The notes under the pieces were generated by a model. It made no database searches, was not told where the DNA came from, and saw only the letters and a program-made list of their open reading frames with translations. A stretch of 64,000 bases of DNA from NCBI GenBank assembly GCA_023386345.1, contig JAEWJT010000020.1, forward strand, positions 186,001 to 250,000, written 5' to 3'. The translations under genes were made by a program, and so were the position numbers. Below are positions 44,903-53,779 of the stretch, one piece after another (the stretch's first letter is position 1; every line of letters starts with the position of its first letter). The DNA is from Bacillota bacterium (GTDB lineage: Bacteria > Bacillota > Clostridia > Tissierellales > Sedimentibacteraceae).

Positions 44903-45877
44903 ATGAAAATAGTAGTATTTGGTGGCGGCACAGGCTTATCTGTAATTCTTAGGGGAATAAAAAAATTCACAAAAGATATCACAGCTGTGGTGACAGTTGC
45001 CGACGATGGCGGTGGTTCTGGTGTCTTGCGTGAGGACTTAGGGATGCTCCCGCCAGGAGATATGCGAAGCTGCATAACTGCCCTTGCGGATGTGGAGCCC
45101 TCGATGCTTAAGCTACTACAGCACAGATTCAAGGAGGGTTATCTACAAGGTCAAAGCTTTGGAAATCTGCTAATAGCTGCAATGTATGAGATATTTGGAG
45201 ATTATGAGCATGCTTTGCATGAGATAGGAAGTATATTTAGATTGTCAGGCAAGGTTTTGCCAATGACCTTACAGGATACCAATTTAAAAGCATTTTTAAG
45301 CAATGGAGAGGTAATACTCGGAGAAAATGAAATACCCTTATATGCGAAAAAGGTAAATTGTAAAATCGACACCATAGCATTAGTTCCAAGCTATTGTGAG
45401 CCACTTGAAGAAACCTTAAACGACATTGAAAAAGCAGATATAGTGGCAATTGGACCAGGGAGTCTGTATACAAGTGTTATACCAAATCTGCTTATTAATA
45501 AAATAGCAGATAAAATACATGATTCTAAGTGCAAGGTTTTTTATATATGCAATATGATGACGCAGCCGGGTGAAACAGATAATTACAATGTAGCAGACCA
45601 TGTGAATGCAATAAAAAAGCATGTTGGTAAAAACATTATTGACTATGTGATAGTAAATAATAGAAAGTTATCAGATAGTGATATATGCAAGTACATTAAA
45701 GAAGGTTCACAGCAGGTAATTCTCGATGATAAACAGATAAAGGAATTAGAAGAAAACGGCATAAAAATAATTGCAGATGATTTTATAGAAATAAAGCATG
45801 ACTATATAAGGCACAACGCTGCCAAGATTGGTAAATTTTTAAATGAATATGCAAGCATGAAAAAAGAGATCATATGA
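44903..45877 (+). CDS. yvcK: YvcK family protein (gluconeogenesis factor, CofD-like)
   Basis: A 324-residue member of the YvcK/CofD family. The nucleotide-sugar-binding N-terminus is VFGGGTGLSVILRGIKKF, followed by ADDGGGSGVLREDLGMLPPGDMRSCI and GNLLIAAMYEIFG. YvcK is needed for growth on gluconeogenic carbon sources and for proper peptidoglycan synthesis in Bacillus, and it binds UDP-sugars. It follows rapZ by 90 bases, with AGGTG before the ATG. In most Clostridia whiA would come next; here a PAS-SpoIIE gene follows. Confidence 0.95.
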   Translation: MKIVVFGGGTGLSVILRGIKKFTKDITAVVTVADDGGGSGVLREDLGMLPPGDMRSCITALADVEPSMLKLLQHRFKEGYLQGQSFGNLLIAAMYEIFGDYEHALHEIGSIFRLSGKVLPMTLQDTNLKAFLSNGEVILGENEIPLYAKKVNCKIDTIALVPSYCEPLEETLNDIEKADIVAIGPGSLYTSVIPNLLINKIADKIHDSKCKVFYICNMMTQPGETDNYNVADHVNAIKKHVGKNIIDYVIVNNRKLSDSDICKYIKEGSQQVILDDKQIKELEENGIKIIADDFIEIKHDYIRHNAAKIGKFLNEYASMKKEII

Positions 45878-45952
45878 AATTTATACATTTTAGATTAATA
45901 TAAACTTAAAAATCTACATGAATATAAAATAAATCGGAGGTGAGAATATATT

Positions 45953-47047
45953 ATGGAAGCAATATTAAGAGGACTAGAAGGTAATTATTTCTCAATCGTT
46001 GAAGGGATGACTGATTGGGTAAGAGTTGTTGATATTAACAACAGAGTTTTATATTCAAATAAAAAATTGCGTGATGATATAGGCAGGGATTTAGATGGTG
46101 AAAAATGCTATGGATTATTTGGACAAAGTGACAAATGCAGTGTCTGTATATCCTGTAAAACCTTATCAACAGGCAAGCCTGAGATGAAAGAAGTCGAGTT
46201 TAACAATAGAGTCTTTAATGTCATCTCCTCTCCTATAAAAAACAGCAGGAATGAAATGGTTGCAGCAGTAGAGGTGTTTAGAGATGTAACAAATTCTAAG
46301 AAGCTGACAAAAGAGCTTAATGCGAAAAATAAAGTAATGCTTGATGATATAAAATTTGCTCAAAGTATGCAAAATAGAATGTTGCCACTAAAAGGAATCT
46401 ATAACGGATTAATTCTGGATTATATATATGAACCATCTGAAATGCTTAGTGGTGATATGTTTGATATTTTCAAAATCAATGACAGATATGCAGGTATCTA
46501 TATATGCGATGTTGTTGGGCATGGAGTTTCTGCCTCTTTGTTGACTATGTTTGTTAGGCAGTCTCTAAGGACTTTAAGCAGAAACCAACATAATCCTAAT
46601 AAAATAATGAAAGAGCTTCATAAAATGTTCTTATCCTTAAACCTTGATGCTGACAAATATTTTTCTGTATTTTTCGGTATTTATGATAAGGAATCTAAGG
46701 AATTTGCATATGTCAATGCTGGGCACAACACAAATCCAATTTTGATATCTGACAATAAAGCTTCTCTCTTGGAAGCAAGAGGCTATCCGATATGCAATAT
46801 TTTTGAATATGTTGAGTATGATATCAGTACAGTTAAGCTGGAATTAAACGATAAGCTGTTTTTTTACACTGATGGTATAATAGAGGCAAGAAATAAAGAT
46901 AAAGAAGAATTTGGTGAGAATAGATTGATTGATATTATAGAAAATGCTGATAATATTTTACAGGATATCTATTCCGAACTAAAAAGTTTTAGCTTTGGCA
47001 GTTTGAAGGACGATTGTGCAATAATGCTGCTTGAGGTACTCGATTAA
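45953..47047 (+). CDS. PAS domain SpoIIE-type PP2C serine phosphatase
   Basis: A 364-residue protein. The N-terminal PAS-like domain (about residues 10-115) carries a cysteine cluster (EKCYGLFGQSDKCSVCISCKT) that could bind metal or act in redox sensing. The C-terminal SpoIIE/RsbU phosphatase domain begins with FAQSMQNRMLPLKG. It has the metal-binding motif MLSGDMFDIF, the GIYICDVVGHGVSASLLTMFVRQ segment and FYTDGIIEARN. Such proteins dephosphorylate anti-sigma-factor antagonists. No antagonist or kinase is encoded nearby. GGAGG precedes the ATG. Confidence 0.88.
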   Translation: MEAILRGLEGNYFSIVEGMTDWVRVVDINNRVLYSNKKLRDDIGRDLDGEKCYGLFGQSDKCSVCISCKTLSTGKPEMKEVEFNNRVFNVISSPIKNSRNEMVAAVEVFRDVTNSKKLTKELNAKNKVMLDDIKFAQSMQNRMLPLKGIYNGLILDYIYEPSEMLSGDMFDIFKINDRYAGIYICDVVGHGVSASLLTMFVRQSLRTLSRNQHNPNKIMKELHKMFLSLNLDADKYFSVFFGIYDKESKEFAYVNAGHNTNPILISDNKASLLEARGYPICNIFEYVEYDISTVKLELNDKLFFYTDGIIEARNKDKEEFGENRLIDIIENADNILQDIYSELKSFSFGSLKDDCAIMLLEVLD

Positions 47048-47065
47048 TATGAGAGGAGAATAATC

Positions 47066-48340
47066 ATGAAAGTGGACTTGAAAAATATTGGAATCAGCGA
47101 AAATGATATAAACAATTTAGAAGAAAAAGTCATGGAAGCATATGACAAGTTATTAAAAGGAACTGGAGCAGGAAGCGAATTTACAGGATGGCTTAATTAT
47201 TCGTATGATGATAATATGGAGGAATACGAAAAAATAAAGCGGGCTTCTAATAAAATTATCAATGACTCTGAGGCTGTAATTGTCATAGGTATAGGAGGCT
47301 CATATCTTGGAGCCAGAGCAACGATAACTGCCCTTAATGGTGAAGATTACAATGATTTCCCAGGAAATAATCCAAAAGTATTTTTCTGCGGAAATAATCT
47401 TAGTGAAAAAACTCTGTTAAAGGCTAAAAAAGTAATAGAAAGTTACGATACAAGCCTAATTGTAATTTCAAAGTCTGGAACTACAATTGAACCAGCGATA
47501 GCGTTTAGGTTATTAAAGCATCAGATGTATGAAAAATATGGCAATAAGGCTAAGGATAGAATATATGCTATTACAGACAAAAAAGATGGAGCTTTAAGAA
47601 AAATCGCAGACTCTGAAGCTATGGAAAGCTTTATAGTCCCAGATAACATAGGTGGAAGATATTCAGTTTTCACTCCTGTAGGATTATTGCCAATTGCTTG
47701 TGCAGGTATTGATATTGATGAAATGATGAGAGGTCTAAGGGACGCTCAAAAAGAATTCTTTGCAAAAGGCTTTAAAGAAAATATCGGCTGTCAATATGCC
47801 GCTGCTAGGCATCTTTTAGGACAATCAAAAAATGTTGAGATTTTGGTAAATTATTCTCCTGAGCTTTGCTCTATAGCGCAGTGGTGGCAGCAGCTTTTTG
47901 GAGAAAGCGAGGGAAAGGATGGAAAAGGAACATATCCAGCTTCTTTAAACTACACAACAGATTTACACTCCATGGGTCAGTTTATTCAGGATGGAAATAA
48001 AATATTCTTCGAAACAAATTTAATTGTTGAGAAAAATGGGTATAATATATGTATTCCTCATGATGAAAATAATTTTGACAAGCTAAACTATTTATCTGGC
48101 AATACTGTAGAGTTTGTAAACAATGCTGCATTTGAAGGAACTTTTAAAGCGCATTTAAATGGAAAAGTACCTAGCATAGTAATTAAAATACCAGAGGTAA
48201 ACGCATATTACATAGCTAAGCTATATTACTTTTTCATGGTGTCCTGTGCTTTAAGTGCCTATATGATAGGTGTTAATCCGTTCGATCAGCCAGGAGTTGA
48301 GGAATATAAAAAGAATATGAAGGAATTATTAAATAAATAA
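47066..48340 (+). CDS. pgi: glucose-6-phosphate isomerase
   Basis: A 424-residue phosphoglucose isomerase of the shorter Firmicute form. The active-site signature VIGIGGSYLGARATI, the phosphate-binding VISKSGTTIEPAIAFRLL, the catalytic base region QQLFGESEGKDGKGTYPAS and the C-terminal INPFDQPGVEEYK-like segment (VNPFDQPGVEEYKKNMKELL) are intact. It interconverts glucose-6-phosphate and fructose-6-phosphate. It starts 18 bases after the phosphatase gene with AGAGGAG before the ATG. Confidence 0.95.
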   Translation: MKVDLKNIGISENDINNLEEKVMEAYDKLLKGTGAGSEFTGWLNYSYDDNMEEYEKIKRASNKIINDSEAVIVIGIGGSYLGARATITALNGEDYNDFPGNNPKVFFCGNNLSEKTLLKAKKVIESYDTSLIVISKSGTTIEPAIAFRLLKHQMYEKYGNKAKDRIYAITDKKDGALRKIADSEAMESFIVPDNIGGRYSVFTPVGLLPIACAGIDIDEMMRGLRDAQKEFFAKGFKENIGCQYAAARHLLGQSKNVEILVNYSPELCSIAQWWQQLFGESEGKDGKGTYPASLNYTTDLHSMGQFIQDGNKIFFETNLIVEKNGYNICIPHDENNFDKLNYLSGNTVEFVNNAAFEGTFKAHLNGKVPSIVIKIPEVNAYYIAKLYYFFMVSCALSAYMIGVNPFDQPGVEEYKKNMKELLNK

Positions 48341-48410
48341 TGCTTTATAGAGATTGTTGTTTCAAAATTGAGAGAAACAAAACACTCGTATAAGAAAGGA
48401 ATGTGATAAA

Positions 48411-49469
48411 ATGATTAAACTGGGAGAAATGCAAACTTTGATAGTTGCAAGGGAAGTAGATTTTGGCGTTTATCTAAGAGAGAATGAAGATGATAGACGA
48501 GAAGATGACGTTTTACTTCCTATCAAACAGGTTCCAGAGGGAACAAAACAAGGTGATAAAATAGAAGTTTTTGTATATAAAGATTCTAGTGATAGAATAA
48601 TAGCAACAACAAGAAGACCAAAGCTGACAATCGGCGAGATAGGCTTTTTAAAGGTTGTTGAAATATCAAAAATAGGTGCATTTATGAATTGGGGTTTGGA
48701 AAAGGATTTATTTTTGCCATATAAGGAGCAGGTTAGCGAAATTAGAGTTAACGGCGAATATATGGTAGGCATATACATAGACAAGTCGCAAAGATTATGC
48801 GCAACAATGAATTTGTATAATATTTTAAGAACAGATTCGCCGTACAATGTAAATGATAAGGTTGAGGGAACTGTATTTAGCTTAAGACGAGGTCTTGGAG
48901 CTATGATAGCCGTAGACGGAAAATATTTAGGAATGGTACATGAAAAAGAAATACTTAAACCTTTGCATATAGGAGACAAGGTAGAGCTTAGAGTAAATCA
49001 AGTAAAAGAAGATGGCAAGCTAGGTTTAAGCTTAAAGGATGCACCAAGGATGCAAATTGACAAGGATGGAGAAAAAATTTATAATAAGCTTGTTAAAAAC
49101 AAAGGATTTTTACCATTCAATGATGAAAGCAGACCAGAAGAAATTACAGAAAATTTCAATATGAGCAAATCTTCATTTAAAAAAGCCATAGGCAATTTGA
49201 TGAAAAGGAGATTAATTATGATAAGTAGAAAAGGAATTGAGTTGTATAACGCAGAAAAGGATATGCCAAAGGGTGGTAACTCGCCAAGAGGAGAAGAAAA
49301 ATCCTTTAAAAAAGGAAGTACGCCGATAGCTGGACAAGAAAAGTTTTTTAAAAAAGGAGCCAGCCCATTTAATAAACAAGAGAAATCTTTCTCAAAAGGC
49401 TTCAACTCACCAAACAGACAGGATAAAACAGGAAATAAAAGACAATTTACTAGCCATAAAAAGGTATAA
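48411..49469 (+). CDS. cvfB: CvfB family S1-domain RNA-binding protein
   Basis: A 352-residue protein. MIKLGEMQTLIVAREVDFGVYL matches the CvfB/YitL N-terminal OB domain, and the S1-type RNA-binding segments FLKVVEISKIGAFMNWGLEKDLFLP and EGTVFSLRRGLGAMIAVDGKYLGMVH follow. A winged-helix (about 215-270, MSKSSFKKAIGNLMKRRLI) closes the core. From about residue 285 there is a basic tail made of four imperfect 17-residue repeats with the theme SPxxxxEKSFKKG. Members regulate virulence or stress genes through RNA. AAAGGA precedes the ATG. Confidence 0.92.
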   Translation: MIKLGEMQTLIVAREVDFGVYLRENEDDRREDDVLLPIKQVPEGTKQGDKIEVFVYKDSSDRIIATTRRPKLTIGEIGFLKVVEISKIGAFMNWGLEKDLFLPYKEQVSEIRVNGEYMVGIYIDKSQRLCATMNLYNILRTDSPYNVNDKVEGTVFSLRRGLGAMIAVDGKYLGMVHEKEILKPLHIGDKVELRVNQVKEDGKLGLSLKDAPRMQIDKDGEKIYNKLVKNKGFLPFNDESRPEEITENFNMSKSSFKKAIGNLMKRRLIMISRKGIELYNAEKDMPKGGNSPRGEEKSFKKGSTPIAGQEKFFKKGASPFNKQEKSFSKGFNSPNRQDKTGNKRQFTSHKKV

Positions 49470-49544
49470 TGAGAATACAAGATATTAGTTTGTGTTAAAA
49501 ATTAAGAAAAAGCCTTAATTTTAACAATTAAATTTTACAAAACA

Positions 49545-49568
49545 AAAAGGAGTGTATACACTCCTTTT
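49545..49568. terminator. rho-independent terminator, symmetric
   Basis: A 24-base perfect palindrome (AAAAGGAGTGTA and its complement). Placed between cvfB and the cold-shock gene, it can stop transcripts from both strands. Confidence 0.75.
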
Positions 49569-49635
49569 AATGTTCTTTGAAATACCTTATTTAATATAAA
49601 TTTTATATGTATATTAAAGGTGTAAAAGACTCAAA

Positions 49636-49836
49636 TTAAGCTAATTTAACGTTGCTTGCTTGAGGTCCTTTGTTACCATCTATGATATCAAAGCTTACTT
49701 TTTGTCCTTCTTCTAATGTCTTAAATCCATCTGAAGTTATAGCAGTAAAGTGTACGAATACATCTTTTCCATCATCACATGAGATAAATCCAAAACCCTT
49801 TTTAGAATCAAACCATTTAACTGAACCAGTTTTCAT
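49636..49836 (-). CDS. cspA: cold-shock protein (CSD)
   Basis: A 66-residue CspA-type OB-fold protein. Both RNP motifs are present: KGFGFI (RNP1) and VFVHF (RNP2), together with the N-terminal [11 protein letters not shown]. Such proteins bind single-stranded RNA and DNA and act as RNA chaperones in cold shock or growth. GGAGG lies nine bases before the ATG. The gene is monocistronic. Confidence 0.95.
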   Translation of the reverse strand: MKTGSVKWFDSKKGFGFISCDDGKDVFVHFTAITSDGFKTLEEGQKVSFDIIDGNKGPQASNVKLA

Positions 49837-50084
49837 TGAAAAAAATCCTCCAAATATAAGATATGGATATATTATAAACCTAAATTAATAAAATAGCAAC
49901 ATTTATTTAAAAAAAATTATATATAAATTTAAAAAATGTGATATAATATCTTTATGCTTAAACTCAGCTTACATAACTATATAGAAACAACAATAATTTT
50001 GATATTGTTTTATGTACTAAAATCTTGATAAAACAATACTTAGAGATACTACTAATAAATTTAATGAAAGAGAATGATTTAAAA

Positions 50085-51083
50085 ATGAAACATTTTTTTA
50101 AAATATACCTTACAACAATTTTACTATTTACTTTTATCGGAATTATAACCATAGTTGGATATTTGGTATTCAATAGGGATGCTGTTATATTTCCTTCATT
50201 TGGAGAGATGGTCAATGCTGTCAAAGCAAGTGAAGATAAAAATTTAAGTCCACTTGAAAAAGCAATAAAAAACAGTTCAAGAATAAATATATTACTCGTA
50301 GGCAAGGAGCATGTGAGAACAGATACTATAATGCTTCTTAGTTATGACAAGGAACAAAAAAAAGCAAATATATTATCTATACCAAGAGACACATACTATG
50401 CAAGAGATGGCTATGAAGGCAAACAACAGAAAAAAATCAATGCCATATATCAATCAGAGGGGATAGAGGGATTGAAGCTTGCGGTCGAAAAAATCACGAT
50501 GATACCCATACATAAATATATCTGTGTAGATTATGAAGCTGTTGTTAAAATTGTTGATATAATAGGTGGAGTTGAATTTGATGTTCCTATGAATATGATA
50601 TACAATGATCCGCATGACAATCCACCATTGGAAATAAACATAAATGCTGGACTTCAAAGCCTGAATGGTGAAAATGCACTAAAGCTTTTAAGATTTAGGC
50701 AAAACAACGATAAAACTGGATATCCTGATGGAGATTTAGGCAGAATTAAAACACAGCAGGCGTTTATGCGTGCGGCTGCAAAGAAAGCTCTAAGTCCTAA
50801 GCTTCCTAGTGTTATAAATGAAGCCTTTAAGTACATAGATACCAATTTCACATTAACGGAAATTTTAAGCATGGCAACTAATTTAATTGGTTTCTCAATG
50901 GATAATGTGGAGTCAGGTTTGATTGATAACTATACAAAAACGATTGATAATCTAAGCTATGTAATTCCGAACGAAGCTGGAATTAAGCAGTATCTTTATA
51001 CTTTATATGAAGTTGAAGAAGAACAGACGCTTTATGACAAATCTATAGAACTGGAAAATAACAAGACTAAAGGAAATGAGTAA
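50085..51083 (+). CDS. LytR-CpsA-Psr (LCP) family protein, copy 1
   Basis: A 332-residue LCP protein. A short cytoplasmic start and one membrane span (IYLTTILLFTFIGIITIVGYLVF) anchor the domain outside the cell. RINILLVGKEHVRTDTIMLLSYD, ISIPRDTYYARDGYEGKQQKKINAIYQ and the GDLGRIKTQQAFMRAAAKKA region contain the conserved Arg and Asp residues. LCP enzymes transfer teichoic acids or other glycopolymers to peptidoglycan. The start at 50085 is chosen by analogy with copies 2 and 3, which begin just before the same span; a longer frame begins at 50025. Three tandem copies lie here. Confidence 0.88.
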   Translation: MKHFFKIYLTTILLFTFIGIITIVGYLVFNRDAVIFPSFGEMVNAVKASEDKNLSPLEKAIKNSSRINILLVGKEHVRTDTIMLLSYDKEQKKANILSIPRDTYYARDGYEGKQQKKINAIYQSEGIEGLKLAVEKITMIPIHKYICVDYEAVVKIVDIIGGVEFDVPMNMIYNDPHDNPPLEININAGLQSLNGENALKLLRFRQNNDKTGYPDGDLGRIKTQQAFMRAAAKKALSPKLPSVINEAFKYIDTNFTLTEILSMATNLIGFSMDNVESGLIDNYTKTIDNLSYVIPNEAGIKQYLYTLYEVEEEQTLYDKSIELENNKTKGNE

Positions 51084-51236
51084 AAATTAGCATAAATATT
51101 GTCATAATTTTATTTGCTTTCATTGATTAAAATAAGATTTAAAGTTTACACATTAATATGAAAATGAGTGCATAAGCATTTAAATGAAATTTAAGATTTA
51201 AGGTATAGTGCTTAGATCAGAAAGGTGGACTTATAA

Positions 51237-52211
51237 ATGGGGCATTTTTTTAAAGTGTTTCTTATAACATTTTTTATCACAATATTATTAGTTATGGTAG
51301 GATTTTATTCATATTTGAAGATGTTTAATCCTTTGGATGATATAGGACCTATTGATGGTATAGATATAGAAGATTATGGCGACGATAATACAGGTGATTC
51401 TAACGCTACACCATTTGAAAATGCAGTAAAAAATAGTAATAGAATTAATGTTTTGGTAGTTGGATTGGAACATGTTAGAACGGACACAATAATGGTAGCA
51501 AGTTATGATAGAAAAAATAAAATTGCAAATATAATCTCTATTCCAAGAGATACTCTATATGAGCGACCAGGCTATAAGTCTAATGGATTAAAAATAAATG
51601 CAGTATATCAGGATGAAAATATAGATGGTTTAATAGATGCTGTTCATAAAATATTGAATATACGTATTGATAAATATGTAACAGTAGATTACAAAGCCGT
51701 AATTGAAGGAATAGATGTTTTAGGCGGAGTTGAGATAGATGTACCATTTCATATGAAATATACTGATCCGTCTGATAATCCTCCTTTGATTATAGATATA
51801 CCAAAGGGAAGAAGATTGCTTGATGGAAAAACTTCACTTAAGTTTTTGAGATTTAGAAAAGGAGATTTAGGATATGCCAACTATCCTAACGGAGATATAG
51901 GAAGAATTGAGGCACAGCAAATATTTGTTAAGGAAGCTGTGAAAAAGCTTCTTAGCTTAAAATTGCCAAATTTCATAAACTCAGTTTATCCTTATGTAAA
52001 GACAAATTTTTCTACAACACAATTACTTGCTTTTGCATCTGAGTTAATAGGTTTTTCAGCAGAAAATTTAAACACAGATGTACTTCCGGGAACTGGAAAA
52101 TATATAGGTGATGTATCTTTCTATGTACCTAAAAATGAAGAAATTGTAAAATTAATATACACAATGTACGGATTAATTGAAGAAGAAAACAATCAAGGTG
52201 CATCTGAATAG
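51237..52211 (+). CDS. LytR-CpsA-Psr (LCP) family protein, copy 2
   Basis: A 324-residue LCP protein. The N-terminal span is VFLITFFITILLVMVGFYSYL. The catalytic core RINVLVVGLEHVRTDTIMVASYD and IISIPRDTLYERPGYKSNGLKINAVYQ is almost the same as in copy 3, and GDIGRIEAQQIFVKEAVKKLLSLKLP follows. The leader (AGAAAGGTGGACTTATAAATGG) is nearly identical to that of copy 3, which shows tandem duplication. Its role is glycopolymer transfer or attachment at the wall. Confidence 0.92.
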   Translation: MGHFFKVFLITFFITILLVMVGFYSYLKMFNPLDDIGPIDGIDIEDYGDDNTGDSNATPFENAVKNSNRINVLVVGLEHVRTDTIMVASYDRKNKIANIISIPRDTLYERPGYKSNGLKINAVYQDENIDGLIDAVHKILNIRIDKYVTVDYKAVIEGIDVLGGVEIDVPFHMKYTDPSDNPPLIIDIPKGRRLLDGKTSLKFLRFRKGDLGYANYPNGDIGRIEAQQIFVKEAVKKLLSLKLPNFINSVYPYVKTNFSTTQLLAFASELIGFSAENLNTDVLPGTGKYIGDVSFYVPKNEEIVKLIYTMYGLIEEENNQGASE

Positions 52212-52243
52212 TTAGTATTAAAAATTTAGTTTTATAAAAATTA

Positions 52244-52269
52244 TTGCAGACATTTAAATTTGTCTGCAA
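52244..52269. terminator. hairpin after LCP copy 2
   Basis: Arms TTGCAGACA and TGTCTGCAA around an eight-base A/T loop, without a clear U-tract. Possible weak terminator or RNA end. Confidence 0.4.
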
Positions 52270-52344
52270 ATTCACAGTTCAGATATTTATATGTAATATG
52301 TGATTGTAATTTTAGATAAGTTTGTAGAAAATAAAAATAATTTG

Positions 52345-52373
52345 TTGAAAATTAACGTAGATAGTGTTATAAT
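52345..52373 (+). promoter_or_regulatory. sigma-A promoter of LCP copy 3
   Basis: TTGAAA and a perfect TATAAT with a 17-bp spacer. It begins 170 bp before the GTG start of the third LCP gene, so that gene is transcribed independently. Confidence 0.75.
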
Positions 52374-52516
52374 CTTAAGTGCTTTTTATTTGATAAAATT
52401 AATACATAAAGTTTATATTAAGATATAAGGTTTATATTAATATATGAGGATAAGTGCATGGACATAGAAATTTAAAATGACAATTTAGGGTTTAGAACAG
52501 AAAGGTGGACTTATAA

Positions 52517-53500
52517 GTGGGACGTTTTTTTAAAGTGTTTTTCATAACATTTTTTATTTCAATATTGCTGGTGATGGTTGGATTTTATTCATATTTAAGA
52601 ATTTTTAATCCATTAGATAACATAAACGACATTTCGAGTGGCTTTGGCGACGAGGATGATAATTCAATTGATGATCCTAATGCTACACCATTTGAAAATG
52701 CGGTAAAAAACAGTAAAAGAATAAATGTTTTAATTGTAGGATTAGAGCATGTTAGAACAGATACAATAATGGTTGCGAGCTTTGATAGAAAAACTAAAGA
52801 GGCAAATATATTCTCTGTGCCAAGAGATACTCTATATGAGAGACCAGGTTATAAAGCTGGAGGCTTGAAGATTAATGCTGTATATCAGAGCGAAGAAATA
52901 GGTGGTTTAATAGATGCTGTTCAAAAAGTAATGGGTATACCAATTCATAGATATGTAACAGTAGACTATGAGGCTGTAATTAAAGGGATAGATGTCTTAG
53001 GAGGGGTAGAAATGGATATACCTTTCCGTATGAAATACACTGATCCATATGATAATCCTCCTTTGCGTGTAGATATACCAAAAGGAACTGGAATATTACT
53101 TGATGGAAAGACCTCTCTTGGATTTTTAAGATTTAGAAAAGGAGACCCTGGTTATGAGGGATATCCTGACGGAGATATAGGAAGAACTAAGGCACAGCAA
53201 AGATTTGTAAAAGAAGTGGTTAAAAAGCTTATTAGTTTAAAACTTCCAAATTTTATAAATGAAGTTTATCCTTATATAAAAACAAATTTTTCTACATCAG
53301 AGTTGATTGCTTTAGCATCTGATTCAATAGGCTTTTCAATGGAGAATTTAAGCACAGAAACACTTCCAGGAAACGAAGATCAGAAAATTAAGCGTGAAAC
53401 TGGTTTATCATTTTATGCTCTAAACAAGGAAGAAGTTGTTAAATTAATGTATAAGATGTACGGTGTAATTGAGGAAGAAGAAGCAAGCAGCAATGAATAA
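52517..53500 (+). CDS. LytR-CpsA-Psr (LCP) family protein, copy 3
   Basis: A 327-residue LCP protein, closely similar to copy 2 from the first residue (FKVFFITFFISILLVMVGFYSYL). The LCP motifs RINVLIVGLEHVRTDTIMVASFD and FSVPRDTLYERPGYKAGGLKINAVYQ are intact, as is GDIGRTKAQQRFVKEVVKKLISLKLP. The start codon is GTG at 52517, six bases after AAGGTGGAC. It has its own promoter. As a recent duplicate it may attach a different polymer or act redundantly. Confidence 0.92.
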   Translation: MGRFFKVFFITFFISILLVMVGFYSYLRIFNPLDNINDISSGFGDEDDNSIDDPNATPFENAVKNSKRINVLIVGLEHVRTDTIMVASFDRKTKEANIFSVPRDTLYERPGYKAGGLKINAVYQSEEIGGLIDAVQKVMGIPIHRYVTVDYEAVIKGIDVLGGVEMDIPFRMKYTDPYDNPPLRVDIPKGTGILLDGKTSLGFLRFRKGDPGYEGYPDGDIGRTKAQQRFVKEVVKKLISLKLPNFINEVYPYIKTNFSTSELIALASDSIGFSMENLSTETLPGNEDQKIKRETGLSFYALNKEEVVKLMYKMYGVIEEEEASSNE

Positions 53501-53531
53501 ATATACATTACTGGAATATTTATAAAAAATA

Positions 53532-53559
53532 TTGACATTATATCTTTAAAGTGATAATC
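53532..53559 (+). promoter_or_regulatory. possible promoter of arcA
   Basis: TTGACA at 53532-53537 with GATAAT or TAATCT boxes 15-17 bp downstream; fair -35, weak -10. It is followed by a structured leader, then arcA. Confidence 0.45.
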
Positions 53560-53576
53560 TTAAATAGGTATAACGT

Positions 53577-53632
53577 GTATAAAGCATGTTAGGCATGCAA
53601 ATAATATTATGTATGCAAAACATGCTTTATAC
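53577..53632 (+). promoter_or_regulatory. structured leader hairpin upstream of arcA
   Basis: Fourteen-base perfect complementary arms (53577-53590 and 53619-53632) with an inner secondary stem around GCAT/ATGC. A smaller hairpin of AAGCTTA/TAAGCTT type follows near 53675-53700. The leader of about 200 bases between promoter and arcA could hold regulation; no ArgR box was recognised. Confidence 0.5.
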
Positions 53633-53779
53633 TGAAAATGTGTATATGCACGCAAAGCGTATTATGTACTCAAAGCTTATTACATAAGCTTAGTTATAAT
53701 GATTAATAGTAATAAAAATCTACTCGTTGTGAAAAACTTTGATTTTTCGCAGCCTTGAAGGGAAGGAACGTGGGATAAT

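Noticed and set aside
53501..53779. Tandem repeats before arcA read as a CRISPR array
   Set aside because: The GCATGC and AAGCTT motifs are inverted rather than direct, differ in length, and have no constant-size spacers.
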